A stretch of 37,129 nucleotides of DNA from positions 1 to 37,129 of the forward strand of contig CAIXXM010000006.1 in the NCBI GenBank assembly GCA_903923395.1, given 5' to 3'. Under the pieces are notes generated by a model. It was given only the letters and a program-made list of their open reading frames with translations. It ran no database searches and was not told the origin of the DNA. The translations under genes and the position numbers were made by a program. Positions within the stretch are counted from its first letter, which is position 1. Each line of letters opens with the position of its first letter. Shown here in pieces: positions 25,981 through 34,317 of this stretch. This DNA comes from an uncultured Acidobacteriia bacterium (GTDB lineage Bacteria > Acidobacteriota > Terriglobia > Bryobacterales > Bryobacteraceae).

Positions 25981-27282
25981 ATGGGTCTTTTTGCCGGACT
26001 GCCGATGCCGGACGACCACAGTACTGCGGGGCGTCCGCTTGCCGAACGTCTGCGGCCCCAGACGCTTGACGACTATATCGGCCAGGAACACATTCTTGGA
26101 CCAGGCAAACCTCTGCGGCGGCAAATCGAGCGCGATCAACTCACATCGATCATCCTTTGGGGACCGCCCGGGGTAGGGAAGACAACACTCGCCCAGATCA
26201 TTGCGCGCATGACGCAAAGTGAGTTTCTGCCCTTCAGCGCCGTATTGAGCGGGATCAAGGAAATTAAAGGCGTGATGGCCGATGCGGAACGGCTTCGCAA
26301 ACAAGGACGGCGAACCATTCTGTTTGTGGATGAAATTCACCGTTTCAATCGCGCACAGCAAGACGCGTTCCTGCCTTATGTCGAGCGCGGCGACATTGTC
26401 TTGATCGGTGCCACGACGGAGAACCCATCGTTCGAAGTGAACGCCGCTCTGCTGTCGCGCTCGAAGGTATACATGCTGCGGGCGCTGAATCCTGATGAAG
26501 TGGTGACGCTTCTGCGCAAGGCGTTGCCGGTGGCCGAAGCGCAGGCGGAGGAAGAAGCCCTGGAGTTGATCGCCGCGGCTTCGAACGGGGACGCCCGCTC
26601 GGCCTACAATACGCTCGAAGTTGCTGCGTCGGCCAGCCCGGGAGTGGCGATCACGGCGCAAACTGTGACCGATGTTCTTGGACGGAAGGTGCTGCTGTAT
26701 GACAAATCTGGAGAAGAGCACTATAACCTGATTTCGGCGCTGCACAAGTCGATCCGGTCGAGTGATGCCGATGCTGCTCTCTACTGGCTCGCGAGAATGC
26801 TGGAATCCGGCGAAGACCGCATGTACATCGCACGGCGTCTGGTTCGGATCGCGATTGAAGATATCGGTCTGGCGGATCCGCGGGCCCTCGAGCAATGTAT
26901 CGCCATGCAGCAGGCTGTCCACTTCCTGGGCATGCCGGAGGGGGATCTGGCTCTTGCGCAGGCAGCGATTTACCTCAGCGTTGCCGCAAAGTCCGATGCT
27001 GGCTACAAGGCCTTCGGCGCTGCGATGGAAGAGGTGAGAAACGGCCGTGCCGAGCCTGTTCCGATGCACCTGCGCAATGCGCCCACAAAAGCAATGAAGA
27101 ATTGGGGCTACGGCGCGGGATACCAACACGCGCACGAATTCGACGAAGGTCTGAACCAGATGGAGTGTCTGCCGGATGCTCTCGCGGGCAAGCGGTTTTA
27201 CCTGCCGACCAACCGCGGCCTCGAACAGCGCATCAAAGAGCGCCTCGAAGAAATCAGAAGGCATCACGGGAAGCCGATCTAA
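25981..27282 (+). CDS. rarA: Replication-associated recombination ATPase RarA (MgsA)
   Basis: This 433-residue AAA+ clamp-loader-like ATPase acts at stalled replication forks. Visible features are GQEHILGPGKPLRRQIE, Walker A GPPGVGKTT at 61-69, Walker B ILFVDEIHRFN, sensor 1 GATTENPSFEVNAALLSRSKVY, and the C-terminal tetramerisation region with YIARRLVRIAIEDIGLADPRAL and KNWGYGAGYQHAHEF. The length is normal. It starts right after the RNA methyltransferase stop. Its last 29 bases overlap the 3' end of the convergent ogt gene, so the two mRNAs are complementary there. Confidence 0.96.
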   Translation: MGLFAGLPMPDDHSTAGRPLAERLRPQTLDDYIGQEHILGPGKPLRRQIERDQLTSIILWGPPGVGKTTLAQIIARMTQSEFLPFSAVLSGIKEIKGVMADAERLRKQGRRTILFVDEIHRFNRAQQDAFLPYVERGDIVLIGATTENPSFEVNAALLSRSKVYMLRALNPDEVVTLLRKALPVAEAQAEEEALELIAAASNGDARSAYNTLEVAASASPGVAITAQTVTDVLGRKVLLYDKSGEEHYNLISALHKSIRSSDADAALYWLARMLESGEDRMYIARRLVRIAIEDIGLADPRALEQCIAMQQAVHFLGMPEGDLALAQAAIYLSVAAKSDAGYKAFGAAMEEVRNGRAEPVPMHLRNAPTKAMKNWGYGAGYQHAHEFDEGLNQMECLPDALAGKRFYLPTNRGLEQRIKERLEEIRRHHGKPI

Positions 27283-27712
27283 TCCGAGTCTCAAATTCCA
27301 GCAGCTTCTTCTTCAACTCAATTCCGTAGAGATAGCCCGTCACATCACCGCTTGCACTCACCACGCGGTGACACGGCACAATCAGGGCAATTGGATTTGT
27401 CGCATTCGCCCGCGCCGCAGCTCTCGCCGAGTTCTCTTTTCCAGCCCTTTCGCCCAACTCACGGTAGGTTATGGTGGTGCCGTAAGGAATCTCTTGTAAC
27501 TCAGCCCAGACGCGCAGTTGAAAGGCTGTTCCCCGCATTGCCAGCGGCAGGACAAAGCTATGGCGGACGCCATCAAAATACTCTCTGACCTGAATGGCAA
27601 CTTCCTCATTGAATCCCCCGGCTGACGGATTCTCTCCGAAGCCAAATTGCCGGACGGCACCATTGCCGTCGATCTCAGCCCACACGGGTCCGAACGAAGT
27701 ATTGAACTGCAT
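27254..27712 (-). CDS. ogt: Methylated-DNA--[protein]-cysteine S-methyltransferase
   Basis: This 152-residue suicide enzyme moves O6-alkyl groups from guanine to its own cysteine. The reactive site is C114 in IVPCHRVV. The helix-turn-helix region FQLRVWAELQEIPYGTTITYRELG and the ARAAARANATNPIALI stretch are typical. It lacks the extra zinc domain of Ada, so it is a stand-alone Ogt. The gene lies 18 bases after alkA in the same direction. Its 3' end overlaps rarA by 29 bases on the opposite strand. Confidence 0.95.
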   Translation of the reverse strand: MQFNTSFGPVWAEIDGNGAVRQFGFGENPSAGGFNEEVAIQVREYFDGVRHSFVLPLAMRGTAFQLRVWAELQEIPYGTTITYRELGERAGKENSARAAARANATNPIALIVPCHRVVSASGDVTGYLYGIELKKKLLEFETRIRSASRDAF

Positions 27713-27730
27713 TCCAGCTCCTCGAAGAAA

Positions 27731-28588
27731 TTAAAGGCTCGCCCAAAGATGAGCAACGGCGAGGCTTCGATAAGGGGTGAAGCGGCTCAACAAAGCCCGG
27801 ATCTCCTCCGGCCCGGGACGGCACCCGTACTCCGGCAGCCGGTGCAGGGCTTGCGCCAGACCGGCATCGGAAGCGGGCAGACAATCAGAAAAACCAAGAG
27901 CGCGCAGCATCACGTATTGCACTGTCCAAGGGCCAATGCCGCGCACTCCGCCAAGAGTCCGTTCAGTTTCGGTGTAGGACGTGGCACCTGAATCAGTCTT
28001 CTGAAAATCCAGCGTCAGAACTCCCTGAACCACAGCTCTAGCCGCTCCAAGAAGATAATCGGCTTTGGAACGGGAAAACTTTAGGGCCTGCAGGTGTTCT
28101 ATTTCGACAGCGGCAAGTTTTTCTGGAGTCGGATAGCAACGCAGTCCGGAATCATGCAGTGCGCCGAATTCGCGTGTCACGGCACGCATCAGCTGCGTGG
28201 CAAACCGCAGATTGATCTGCTGACCGGTGATGGCCCACGCCAAACCCTCCCAGGGCGTTGCCGTTTGCGGAATGTGCAGCCCGGACTGTGTGTGGATCAA
28301 TCGCCCCAGCAGAGGGTCCCCTGTGAAACGGGCTTCAAAGGCAACTGCGGCTGTATGCAAACCCAGCAGACGCCTCACGACGTCCTCCGCCTCTCGCGGC
28401 CCCTCACAGGCAACGAATCCACTGCGGAACCGCACCTCTACCATCGCGGCACTTTGTCCGGCGGGATATGTCTTCTGAAATCCGTCTTCCCAGACGCGTG
28501 AACTGGTTTGCTCCGGATCCCGCCCCAGGAACCGGAGCACTTCAGCACTCCGGTACGGGGCGGGCAGTTCGATCTCGAACCGGCTCAT
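27731..28588 (-). CDS. alkA: DNA-3-methyladenine glycosylase II (AlkA-type)
   Basis: This 285-residue base-excision enzyme removes alkylated purines. An AlkA N-terminal-like domain comes first (about 1-110), then PWEGLAWAITGQQINLRFATQL and the helix-hairpin-helix LGGVRGIGPWTVQYVMLRALG. The catalytic aspartate is D241, exactly 20 residues after W221, the same spacing as W218 and D238 in E. coli AlkA. Its start overlaps the stop of the secreted RidA gene (28585-28588). Together with ogt it forms an alkylation-repair unit. No Ada-type regulator is nearby. Confidence 0.93.
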   Translation of the reverse strand: MSRFEIELPAPYRSAEVLRFLGRDPEQTSSRVWEDGFQKTYPAGQSAAMVEVRFRSGFVACEGPREAEDVVRRLLGLHTAAVAFEARFTGDPLLGRLIHTQSGLHIPQTATPWEGLAWAITGQQINLRFATQLMRAVTREFGALHDSGLRCYPTPEKLAAVEIEHLQALKFSRSKADYLLGAARAVVQGVLTLDFQKTDSGATSYTETERTLGGVRGIGPWTVQYVMLRALGFSDCLPASDAGLAQALHRLPEYGCRPGPEEIRALLSRFTPYRSLAVAHLWASL

Positions 28589-29001
28589 CGGGCAGTGACA
28601 GTGATTTCAATTCGGGCTGTACCAACCAGCGATGCCACACCGACAGTAGTCCGGGTAGGCCGGGGTTCCGGGAAGTACTCCAGATAGACCTTGTTCATCC
28701 GGTCGAACAGCTTCATGTCGGTGAGATAAACCGTGACGGCAACGGCATTGGAGAAATCCATCTTTGCCGCGGTGAGGATGTTCCGGATATTCTCCAGCGC
28801 CTGCTTCATTTCGGCTTCGAATTCCGCGGGATACTGGCCAGTTTTATCGCGGCCAACCGTGCCGGAGATATACAGGGTTCCCCCCGCAAAAATCCCGGCG
28901 GAGTAGGGACCTGCAGGGTTGAAGTCCTTGGGAACAACGGGTTTCTTTTCCTGAGCGGCTGCGGCTGTAGCCAGAGCCAAGAGAACGACGAGAATTCGCA
29001 T
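28585..29001 (-). CDS. RidA/YjgF-family protein with signal peptide
   Basis: Started at the ATG ending at 29001 (preceded by AAGGA), the 138-residue product begins MRILVVLLALATAAAAQ, a clear signal peptide; an ATG 12 codons upstream would mask it. The mature part is a complete RidA fold: GPYSAGIFAGGTLYISGTVG, QALENIRNILTAAKMDFSNAVAVTVYLTD and EPRPTRTTVGVASL. R117 corresponds to the deaminase-essential R105 of Salmonella RidA, and E132 to its E120, so imine deaminase activity is possible. RidA proteins normally act in the cytoplasm on reactive enamines; a periplasmic form in front of DNA-repair genes is odd. Its stop overlaps the alkA start. Confidence 0.9.
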   Translation of the reverse strand: MRILVVLLALATAAAAQEKKPVVPKDFNPAGPYSAGIFAGGTLYISGTVGRDKTGQYPAEFEAEMKQALENIRNILTAAKMDFSNAVAVTVYLTDMKLFDRMNKVYLEYFPEPRPTRTTVGVASLVGTARIEITVTAR

Positions 29002-29040
29002 CCGTCCTTCATAGCAGGTTCCGCAAGGCGGATTCAACCT

Positions 29041-29409
29041 CTACTTCACGGTCAGGTTGAGAATCGGAGCCGGACGGCTGTCAAACGTACTCAGCGTGCG
29101 TTTGTTGCTGACCAGTTTGCCATCGGCCGACTTGGCGAACACCTCATAATCAGCGTCCGTGCCGAGGCCATTGAAGAAGTACTGCCCTTTGTCTGTCGAG
29201 ATAAAAGACCGGATCTGCAGTGACTTCAGATTCTTCAACTGCACCACCGCTCCCACCACAGGCTTGTTATCCGCATCGGTAACCGTACCCGAGATAGACT
29301 TCTCCGCCGGAGCCTTATTCTTGCCCTGCGCGTACAGTTCCGCCTTCGGCACCAACAGTGCGGCAGTAAACGCGAGTGCGACATAAACCACAAGCTTACG
29401 GAGAACCAT
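29041..29409 (-). CDS. Secreted carboxypeptidase-regulatory-like (Ig-fold) domain protein
   Basis: This 122-residue protein has a signal peptide (VYVALAFTAALLVPKAELYAQ) followed by one beta-sandwich of the CarboxypepD_reg type: SISGTVTDADNKPVVGAVVQLKN, then ISTDKGQYFFNGLGTDADYEVFAKS. The domain is common in Acidobacteria and Bacteroidetes, often at the N-terminus of TonB-dependent receptors, but here it stands alone. GAGGAG lies about 12 bases before the ATG. It is probably a small periplasmic or surface protein; its function is unknown. About 39 bases separate it from the RidA gene downstream. Confidence 0.8.
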   Translation of the reverse strand: MVLRKLVVYVALAFTAALLVPKAELYAQGKNKAPAEKSISGTVTDADNKPVVGAVVQLKNLKSLQIRSFISTDKGQYFFNGLGTDADYEVFAKSADGKLVSNKRTLSTFDSRPAPILNLTVK

Positions 29410-29528
29410 TTTGGGCCAAGCTCCTCAAAAATTAGACGCGGGCAGCGCTCAAATAGTTGCCCGGTTACCAGTGTACGTCCAGTGCCTCACCGTTCGGCCG
29501 CAATCGTGATTGGGCGACGGAAGTACCC

Positions 29529-30362
29529 TCAGTGCGTCATCGCGTACGTCACGTAATTGACTGCGATCCGGATCCCCAGTTGCGAGAAACGCTCGGGATA
29601 TTCGGGATTATCGGCGTGTTCCCACGAATCGCCAAGGTCCATGTTGTGGCAGATCGCCGCCATCAAGCGGCCCTTGTCGTCATAGATTCCACGCCAGCGG
29701 GGCACCACGCCGTCCTTCTCATAGATACGACCGCTGTGGACGTACTGCAAGCCAGGTACCTGATAGCGTTCGTCGAGGTCGTAAATCGTGTGAAAGATCG
29801 GGTCTGAGCTTTCAATTTCCACGATAGGCCGGTCCGGGAACACTCGCTTCATACTTTCGACGAAGACTTCCCATTCCACCGTGCCATGAAAGTCGTCACA
29901 CATGAAGAAGCCGCCACGGAGCAGATATTCCCGAAGCTTCTTCACCTGCACGTCATTCAAGTCCCAGTGGCCGACTTCCACGGCATAGAGCCATGGCCAG
30001 TCAAACACATCATCGCCGTCTTCCAGATCCACAGGTTGTTCCGCGATGCGGACATCAATGCGGGTCAAACGCTTCAAGGCTTCGGAGACATGCCGGTCCG
30101 AGCGCGGGTAATCGATGGTCCAGTTGGAGGCGCCGTGCTTCCAGTCCATGCCCGAGCGGCGGAAGCCCCAGCCCATGCCCTGCGCCGGCGGATACATCAT
30201 GCGGGCGAAAGTCCATTCGGTGCGGGTGTTGTAGTCGGGCGGAACGGGGAACTGCTCATATTCCACGCCCGGATACTCGCGGAACGGCTTCTGCCATGCC
30301 CAGGCACTACCGAGGATGGCCAGGCCAGAAAGCGTCAGAATCAATGTCTTGCGAAGCCGCAT
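29529..30362 (-). CDS. DUF4159 secreted protein
   Basis: The start is taken as ATG 30360-30362 (MRLRKTLILTLSGLAILGSAWA), preceded by GAGGGA at ideal spacing; four codons upstream (MREL) is less likely. The 277-residue product resembles DUF4159: EWTFARMMYPP, WTIDYPRSDRHVSEALKRLT, LREYLLRGGFFMCDDFHG and LMAAICHNMDLGDSWE. Many DUF4159 proteins have a glutamine-amidotransferase-like fold and are exported. The role is not known. It is rich in Trp and Asp, without a recognisable catalytic triad by eye. A possible promoter lies at 30390-30417, which separates it from the ruvC-tlpA operon upstream. Confidence 0.82.
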   Translation of the reverse strand: MRLRKTLILTLSGLAILGSAWAWQKPFREYPGVEYEQFPVPPDYNTRTEWTFARMMYPPAQGMGWGFRRSGMDWKHGASNWTIDYPRSDRHVSEALKRLTRIDVRIAEQPVDLEDGDDVFDWPWLYAVEVGHWDLNDVQVKKLREYLLRGGFFMCDDFHGTVEWEVFVESMKRVFPDRPIVEIESSDPIFHTIYDLDERYQVPGLQYVHSGRIYEKDGVVPRWRGIYDDKGRLMAAICHNMDLGDSWEHADNPEYPERFSQLGIRIAVNYVTYAMTH

Positions 30363-30389
30363 GAGTTCCCTCAATTCTTGGTCCGGTTG

Positions 30390-30417
30390 GATTTAGCGTA
30401 ACATTTCCAAAGTACAA
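30390..30417 (-). promoter_or_regulatory. Possible promoter of the DUF4159 gene
   Basis: On the minus strand TTGTAC (30417-30412) and TAAATC (30395-30390) are separated by 16 bases. Each matches the sigma-70 consensus only partly. The position, about 28 bases upstream of the start codon with GAGGGA in between, is suitable. Confidence 0.3.
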
Positions 30418-30453
30418 GACGCACAAGCCACAGATCAGCGCCGGTACGGATCT

Positions 30454-31719
30454 CTATTTCGACCGCATGGCTTCGTCGATGCGTTGCGTGAGCAGGTCCT
30501 CGAAGCGTTCCGGGACAAAGCCTGTCAAGCGGCTCGAAATCTCCCCTTGCGGTGAGACGATCAGCAACGTCGGGATCGCATTGATTTTCAACAGCGATAC
30601 CATGCCGGGGTCGACATAAATTTCCTGTTTCCACCCGGTCTCTTTCAGGAATGGTCCCACTGCCTTCTGCTCTTCATCGGCGTTCACCGAAAGAAAGACC
30701 ACACCGGGTTGTGAGGCATACTTTTCCTTGATTTTCTCCAGCAGTGGATGCTCCGCGCGGCATGGACCACACCAGGTCGCCCAGAAATCGAGCACGATGG
30801 TCTTCCCCTTGAGTGATGACAGTGCGACTTTCTTCTTCCCATCGAGGCTGGGAAGCGTGAAATCGAAGAGGCTGGTGGCGCTCGCATTGGGGTCTTGCAG
30901 CTTTAGACGCGCCAGGCGGTCACTGGTGAGGGCGGCTGCTTTGTCATAGGCCTGCAGGATGAGATCGCCGAGGCCTTTTTCCGACCCGTTCACCTTCGAG
31001 TAGAGTTCGCCCATGTGGACCCGGTCGCGTCCGCGATCGATCTCCGTACTTTGCGGATCCTCCAGCGCGAATGCCAGTGCATAGAACTGTACGGCCTCCA
31101 TGGGCTTGTTTTGACGGGAGATCCAACGGCCGGCCTCGCGGGCGGCTTCGCTCACTGGATAGGTCTCCCAGGCCTTGCGTGCCAGGGTAGCGGCTTCGTC
31201 AATATTTCCCGTGTTGCCAACGGCTCTCGCTTGCAGCACGAGCGAACGGGCAATGGCCCGCTGAATCTGCTCCTGCCATTGCGCAACGCTGTAGTTACCG
31301 GGTGGTTCCTTGAGAATCTTTTCGTAAATCCGCGTGTAGCGCTGTGCCAGTGGCAGGGCCTGCTTCGCCTGCGCCGCATCATCGGTGGCGAGCAGAGCCC
31401 GGATGACCCGGTCGATGATGTCGAGATCCGAATCAGCACCCTCTGCAATGACTTGCAGGCCATGTTGAATGATCTTCTTGTTGTCTTTGCTGTCGATGGC
31501 AGACTTGGTGATAGCCCGCTCAATCTGGGATTTCTGTTTGCTTTGCGGATATTTTTCGAGATGGCGTTCCAGGGCGCGGATGAAATCGACCGGACTGTTG
31601 CCCGCTTCGGCCAACGCCTGGTTCAGTTCCTGCCGTTCCTTATCATCCGCTGTTGGCGCGTTGGTGTTCTGCTGGGCGGACAGGGTCGCTGCCAGTGCGA
31701 GGAAAAGTATCAATCTCAT
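30454..31719 (-). CDS. TlpA/ResA-like thioredoxin-domain protein with helical N-terminal region, secreted
   Basis: This 421-residue protein has a signal peptide ([16 protein letters not shown]). Residues of about 25-270 are helical and TPR-like (repeated A-x-x-A/L packing, e.g. DEAATLARKAWETYPVSEAAREAGR). The C-terminal third is a thioredoxin fold: DFTLPSLDGKKKVALSSLKG, then VLDFWATWCGPCRAEHP with the redox pair C317/C320, and the cis-Pro region AIPTLLIV. Such proteins reduce or exchange periplasmic disulfides, for example in cytochrome c maturation, which the heptaheme cytochrome of this region would need. It starts with an ATGA overlap on the preceding unknown gene (31716-31719). Confidence 0.9.
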   Translation of the reverse strand: MRLILFLALAATLSAQQNTNAPTADDKERQELNQALAEAGNSPVDFIRALERHLEKYPQSKQKSQIERAITKSAIDSKDNKKIIQHGLQVIAEGADSDLDIIDRVIRALLATDDAAQAKQALPLAQRYTRIYEKILKEPPGNYSVAQWQEQIQRAIARSLVLQARAVGNTGNIDEAATLARKAWETYPVSEAAREAGRWISRQNKPMEAVQFYALAFALEDPQSTEIDRGRDRVHMGELYSKVNGSEKGLGDLILQAYDKAAALTSDRLARLKLQDPNASATSLFDFTLPSLDGKKKVALSSLKGKTIVLDFWATWCGPCRAEHPLLEKIKEKYASQPGVVFLSVNADEEQKAVGPFLKETGWKQEIYVDPGMVSLLKINAIPTLLIVSPQGEISSRLTGFVPERFEDLLTQRIDEAMRSK

Positions 31720-32327
31720 TGTGTTTTGATTTTGCGGATCTCGTCCGCCAGTGCAGCCGCCCGGGTACGGGCCATGTGCAGGTAGCTTTCGTTTTTTGCC
31801 ACGCGGTCGAGCAGTGGCAGGTATTGCTGCGGCGCGGTCCAGCGCTTCTCATCCCGCAGCACTTCCACCCGCAGAATCGCAGCCTGCACACCCAGTTTGT
31901 CGAACTTCACGGTCCGCTCCAGGTCAATGTGGGCCCGCTCACTATCCGCGATCCGTTCAAACCAGTCCCAGAGCACTTTGCCGTCGGGGTCCTCAGTGTA
32001 ATTAAAGACGGCATCCTGCTTCTTGGACGCTTCCTGCCAGCGGAACGTTTTGGCACCCATGTTTGCAACCTTCAAACCGGATTCCAGGGTCCGGCTGAAG
32101 TGATCGAGCTTGGCCGCCAGTCCGAAAAGAACATCCATATCTTCCTTCGGGAGCGTGAAGCCGACCGGATTTTCATCCTTGGGGTCTTCTTTGTACTCCC
32201 CTTTGCCGTCGGGCTGGAGATTGATCTCCACGTACGGCGGCACACTGCCGGGGAAGGACTTCATGAAGGTCAACGTCTGCGCCACCGCCGGAAGAGCAAG
32301 GGTCAGGAGAACAAGGATTGCCCTCAT
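31716..32327 (-). CDS. Secreted protein of unknown function
   Basis: I do not recognise the family. With the ATG at 32325-32327, which overlaps the ruvC stop (ATGA), the product has 203 residues and a signal peptide [17 protein letters not shown]. The longer open frame to 32738 runs out of frame through ruvC and is not credible. The mature part begins with strand-like, Pro/Gly-rich sequence ([21 protein letters not shown]), has a middle with Trp/Tyr and acidic residues ([29 protein letters not shown]), and ends in a charged helical region. It contains no Cys. It lies between ruvC and the TlpA-like gene with 4-base overlaps at both ends. Confidence 0.78.
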   Translation of the reverse strand: MRAILVLLTLALPAVAQTLTFMKSFPGSVPPYVEINLQPDGKGEYKEDPKDENPVGFTLPKEDMDVLFGLAAKLDHFSRTLESGLKVANMGAKTFRWQEASKKQDAVFNYTEDPDGKVLWDWFERIADSERAHIDLERTVKFDKLGVQAAILRVEVLRDEKRWTAPQQYLPLLDRVAKNESYLHMARTRAAALADEIRKIKTQ

Positions 32328-32830
32328 CTTCGACCTCTCGCCACTGCCGTTAATTGCTGCATGCGGGCGTTGTGTGCGTGACAAATCGCGATGGCAAGCG
32401 CATCGTTGGCATCTTCGGAGACAACCGGCATCTCGAGCTTCAATAACGAAGCGACCATTTGCTTCACCTGCGCCTTTTCTGCACGGCCATAGCCGACAAC
32501 GCTCGATTTGACGGTAAGCGGTGAGTATTCGGCGAACTGTATGGAGGCTTCCGCGATCGCCAGCAGTGCCACACCGCGGACGTGCGAAAGCTTGAGCGCG
32601 CTCTTCGCATTGACGGAAAAGAAGACCTCTTCGACCGCAGCGCAATCCGGCTGGTGCCGGGCAATGCAGTCGCGAAGCTGGGTAGCGATATTCAGAAGGC
32701 GGATCTCCAGAGGATCTTTGGACGAAGACCGGATACAACCTGCATCGACATAGCGGCAGTTGTGTCCGTCGCTGTCAATGACGCCGTAGCCGGTCTTTTC
32801 GGTTCCGCAATCAATTCCCAGCACACGCAT
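32324..32830 (-). CDS. ruvC: Crossover junction endodeoxyribonuclease RuvC
   Basis: This 168-residue Holliday-junction resolvase has the RNase-H-like fold ([18 protein letters not shown]). The four catalytic acids match E. coli: D7, E67 (AAVEEVFF), D140 and D143 ([13 protein letters not shown]). It is cytoplasmic and acts with RuvAB, which are not in this window. It begins 9 bases after the yebC stop; yebC-ruvC linkage is widespread in bacteria. Its stop overlaps the start of the next gene. Confidence 0.97.
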   Translation of the reverse strand: MRVLGIDCGTEKTGYGVIDSDGHNCRYVDAGCIRSSSKDPLEIRLLNIATQLRDCIARHQPDCAAVEEVFFSVNAKSALKLSHVRGVALLAIAEASIQFAEYSPLTVKSSVVGYGRAEKAQVKQMVASLLKLEMPVVSEDANDALAIAICHAHNARMQQLTAVARGRR

Positions 32831-32839
32831 GGGCGTTGT

Positions 32840-33580
32840 TTATTCTTCGTCTTCGAGGCTGTCGAAGTCGCCATTCGACCAGACGTTCTGCACGTCGTCG
32901 TGGTCTTCCATGGCATCGATCAGTTTCATCATGCTCTGGGCCTGCTTGCCTTCGAGCGCGATGAGGTTCTTCGGAATCATCGAGATCGCCTCAGAGGAAA
33001 CGGTTTCGATCTTCGCCTTTGTGATGGCTTCAAGCACGGCTTCATGCGCGGAGACGTCAGAGATGACTTCCCAGCTGTCGCCGCCGTCACGCATGTCTTC
33101 GGCTCCGGCTTCGAGCACCAAATTCATGAGCGTATCTTCGTCAGCCTTGTCTTTTTCGATCACGATCAAGCTGCGGCGCTCGAACATCCATGCGACGGAG
33201 CCCTGTTCACCGAGGTTGCCGCCCATCTTGCCGAACAGGTGGCGGATTTCGCTCACCGTGCGGTTGCGGTTGTCCGTGGCGACGCCCACCAGAACGGCAG
33301 CGCCGCCCGGGCCGTAGCCTTCGAACATGATTTCGTCGATCTGGCCGCCTTCGAGTTCACCGGTGCCGCGCATGATCGCCTTCTTGATGTTGTCGGAAGG
33401 CATGGAAACGCCCTTCGCGGCGGCGATTGCGGTGCGGAGACGCGGGTTGCCATCCGGGTCGCCGCCTCCACGGGCTGCGATCGTGATTTCTTTGATGAGA
33501 CGGGTGAAGATCTTGCCGCGCTTGGCGTCGGTGGCAGCTTTCTTATGCTTGATTGTTGCCCATTTTGAGTGGCCTGACAT
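32840..33580 (-). CDS. yebC: YebC/PmpR-family protein (transcription/translation factor)
   Basis: This is a typical 246-residue family member, starting [22 protein letters not shown] and containing [31 protein letters not shown] and [11 protein letters not shown]. Homologues act as DNA-binding regulators (PmpR) or as factors that relieve ribosome stalling at proline-rich stretches. The latter would suit the proline runs of TatC here (PPKPPDPPK). It is the first gene of the ruvC operon. It is divergent from hpt with 145 bases between starts, an interval that holds a doubtful small frame. Confidence 0.96.
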   Translation of the reverse strand: MSGHSKWATIKHKKAATDAKRGKIFTRLIKEITIAARGGGDPDGNPRLRTAIAAAKGVSMPSDNIKKAIMRGTGELEGGQIDEIMFEGYGPGGAAVLVGVATDNRNRTVSEIRHLFGKMGGNLGEQGSVAWMFERRSLIVIEKDKADEDTLMNLVLEAGAEDMRDGGDSWEVISDVSAHEAVLEAITKAKIETVSSEAISMIPKNLIALEGKQAQSMMKLIDAMEDHDDVQNVWSNGDFDSLEDEE

Positions 33581-33592
33581 GATGAGAAACCT

Positions 33593-33778
33593 ATGGCGGT
33601 CCCGGCTGGCGGCGCGCCGGAAGACGGCGGCGGCCCGGAAATCCCCAATTGGTCAGGATATCAGAAGGTGGACGAAATCCCGCGGAATGCGCTCAACAGC
33701 GTCACTGCGAAGTTAGAATCTCCATATGGCACTCCGGCAACTCATCTCAGCAGAGAGCATTCAGGCGCGCGTCACTGA
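33593..33778 (+). CDS. Doubtful small open frame between yebC and hpt
   Basis: A 61-codon frame ([18 protein letters not shown]...) fills the divergent yebC-hpt interval and overlaps the first 53 bases of hpt. The first 40 codons have GC-rich third positions like real genes here, and the residue mix (Pro/Gly/acidic, [13 protein letters not shown]) is protein-like. However, no good ribosome-binding site or family is recognised, and a likely hpt promoter lies inside it. It may be a chance frame. Confidence 0.2.
   Translation: MAVPAGGAPEDGGGPEIPNWSGYQKVDEIPRNALNSVTAKLESPYGTPATHLSREHSGARH
33714..33719 (+). promoter_or_regulatory. -10-like box TAGAAT before hpt
   Basis: TAGAAT (within GTTAGAAT) ends 6 bases before the hpt ATG. 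No Shine-Dalgarno sequence fits between them, so transcription may begin at the start codon itself (leaderless). The -35 side is poor (TCAACA, 33693-33698, 15-base spacing). Confidence 0.45.
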
Positions 33779-34265
33779 AATTGGCGCTCAAATCGACCGT
33801 GATTACCCTGACGGCGTCCTCTATCTCATTTGCATCCTCAAGGGGAGTTGCTATTTCCATGCCGATCTCTCCCGTGCCATCAAGCGGGATGTCTTCCTGG
33901 ACTTCATGGGTATCTCCAGCTACGGCAAGGGGAAGACGAGTTCCGGCGAAGTCAAAATCACCAAAGACCTCGATATCTCCCTCGAAGGCACCCACGTCCT
34001 GATCGTTGAGGACATCGTCGACACCGGCGTCACGTTGGATTACCTGACGCGCGTCCTCGAAGAACGCAAGCCGAAATCTGTCCGGATCGCTGCATTGCTC
34101 GACAAACCCGACCGCCGCATCAAGCAGGTCAAGGTAGCGTACTCAGGCTTTCAGATTCCAGATGAGTTTGTGGTCGGTTATGGACTCGATTACGCGGAAA
34201 AGTACAGGAATCTCCCCGATGTCTGCGTTCTGGAGCCCGATGAAGACGATTCGGTGACCGGATGA
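33726..34265 (+). CDS. hpt: Hypoxanthine phosphoribosyltransferase
   Basis: This 179-residue purine-salvage enzyme converts hypoxanthine or guanine plus PRPP to IMP or GMP. Signature regions are LYLICILKGSCYFHADL (30-48), MGISSYGKGKTSSGEVKITKDLD, the PRPP loop VLIVEDIVDTGVTL at 91-104 with its two acidic residues, and the base-binding end IPDEFVVGYGLDYAEKYRNLP. It is cytoplasmic. It is a normal length and starts directly after a TAGAAT box without a ribosome-binding site. tatA follows after 52 bases. Confidence 0.96.
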   Translation: MALRQLISAESIQARVTEIGAQIDRDYPDGVLYLICILKGSCYFHADLSRAIKRDVFLDFMGISSYGKGKTSSGEVKITKDLDISLEGTHVLIVEDIVDTGVTLDYLTRVLEERKPKSVRIAALLDKPDRRIKQVKVAYSGFQIPDEFVVGYGLDYAEKYRNLPDVCVLEPDEDDSVTG

Positions 34266-34317
34266 GGCATCCACACCACCCGCTGGCATACAATAACGTT
34301 GGAGGCAACAACCCAAG

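Noticed and set aside
32328-32738. A 5' extension of the 203-residue secreted protein
   Set aside because: It overlaps ruvC out of frame and hides the signal peptide at 32327.
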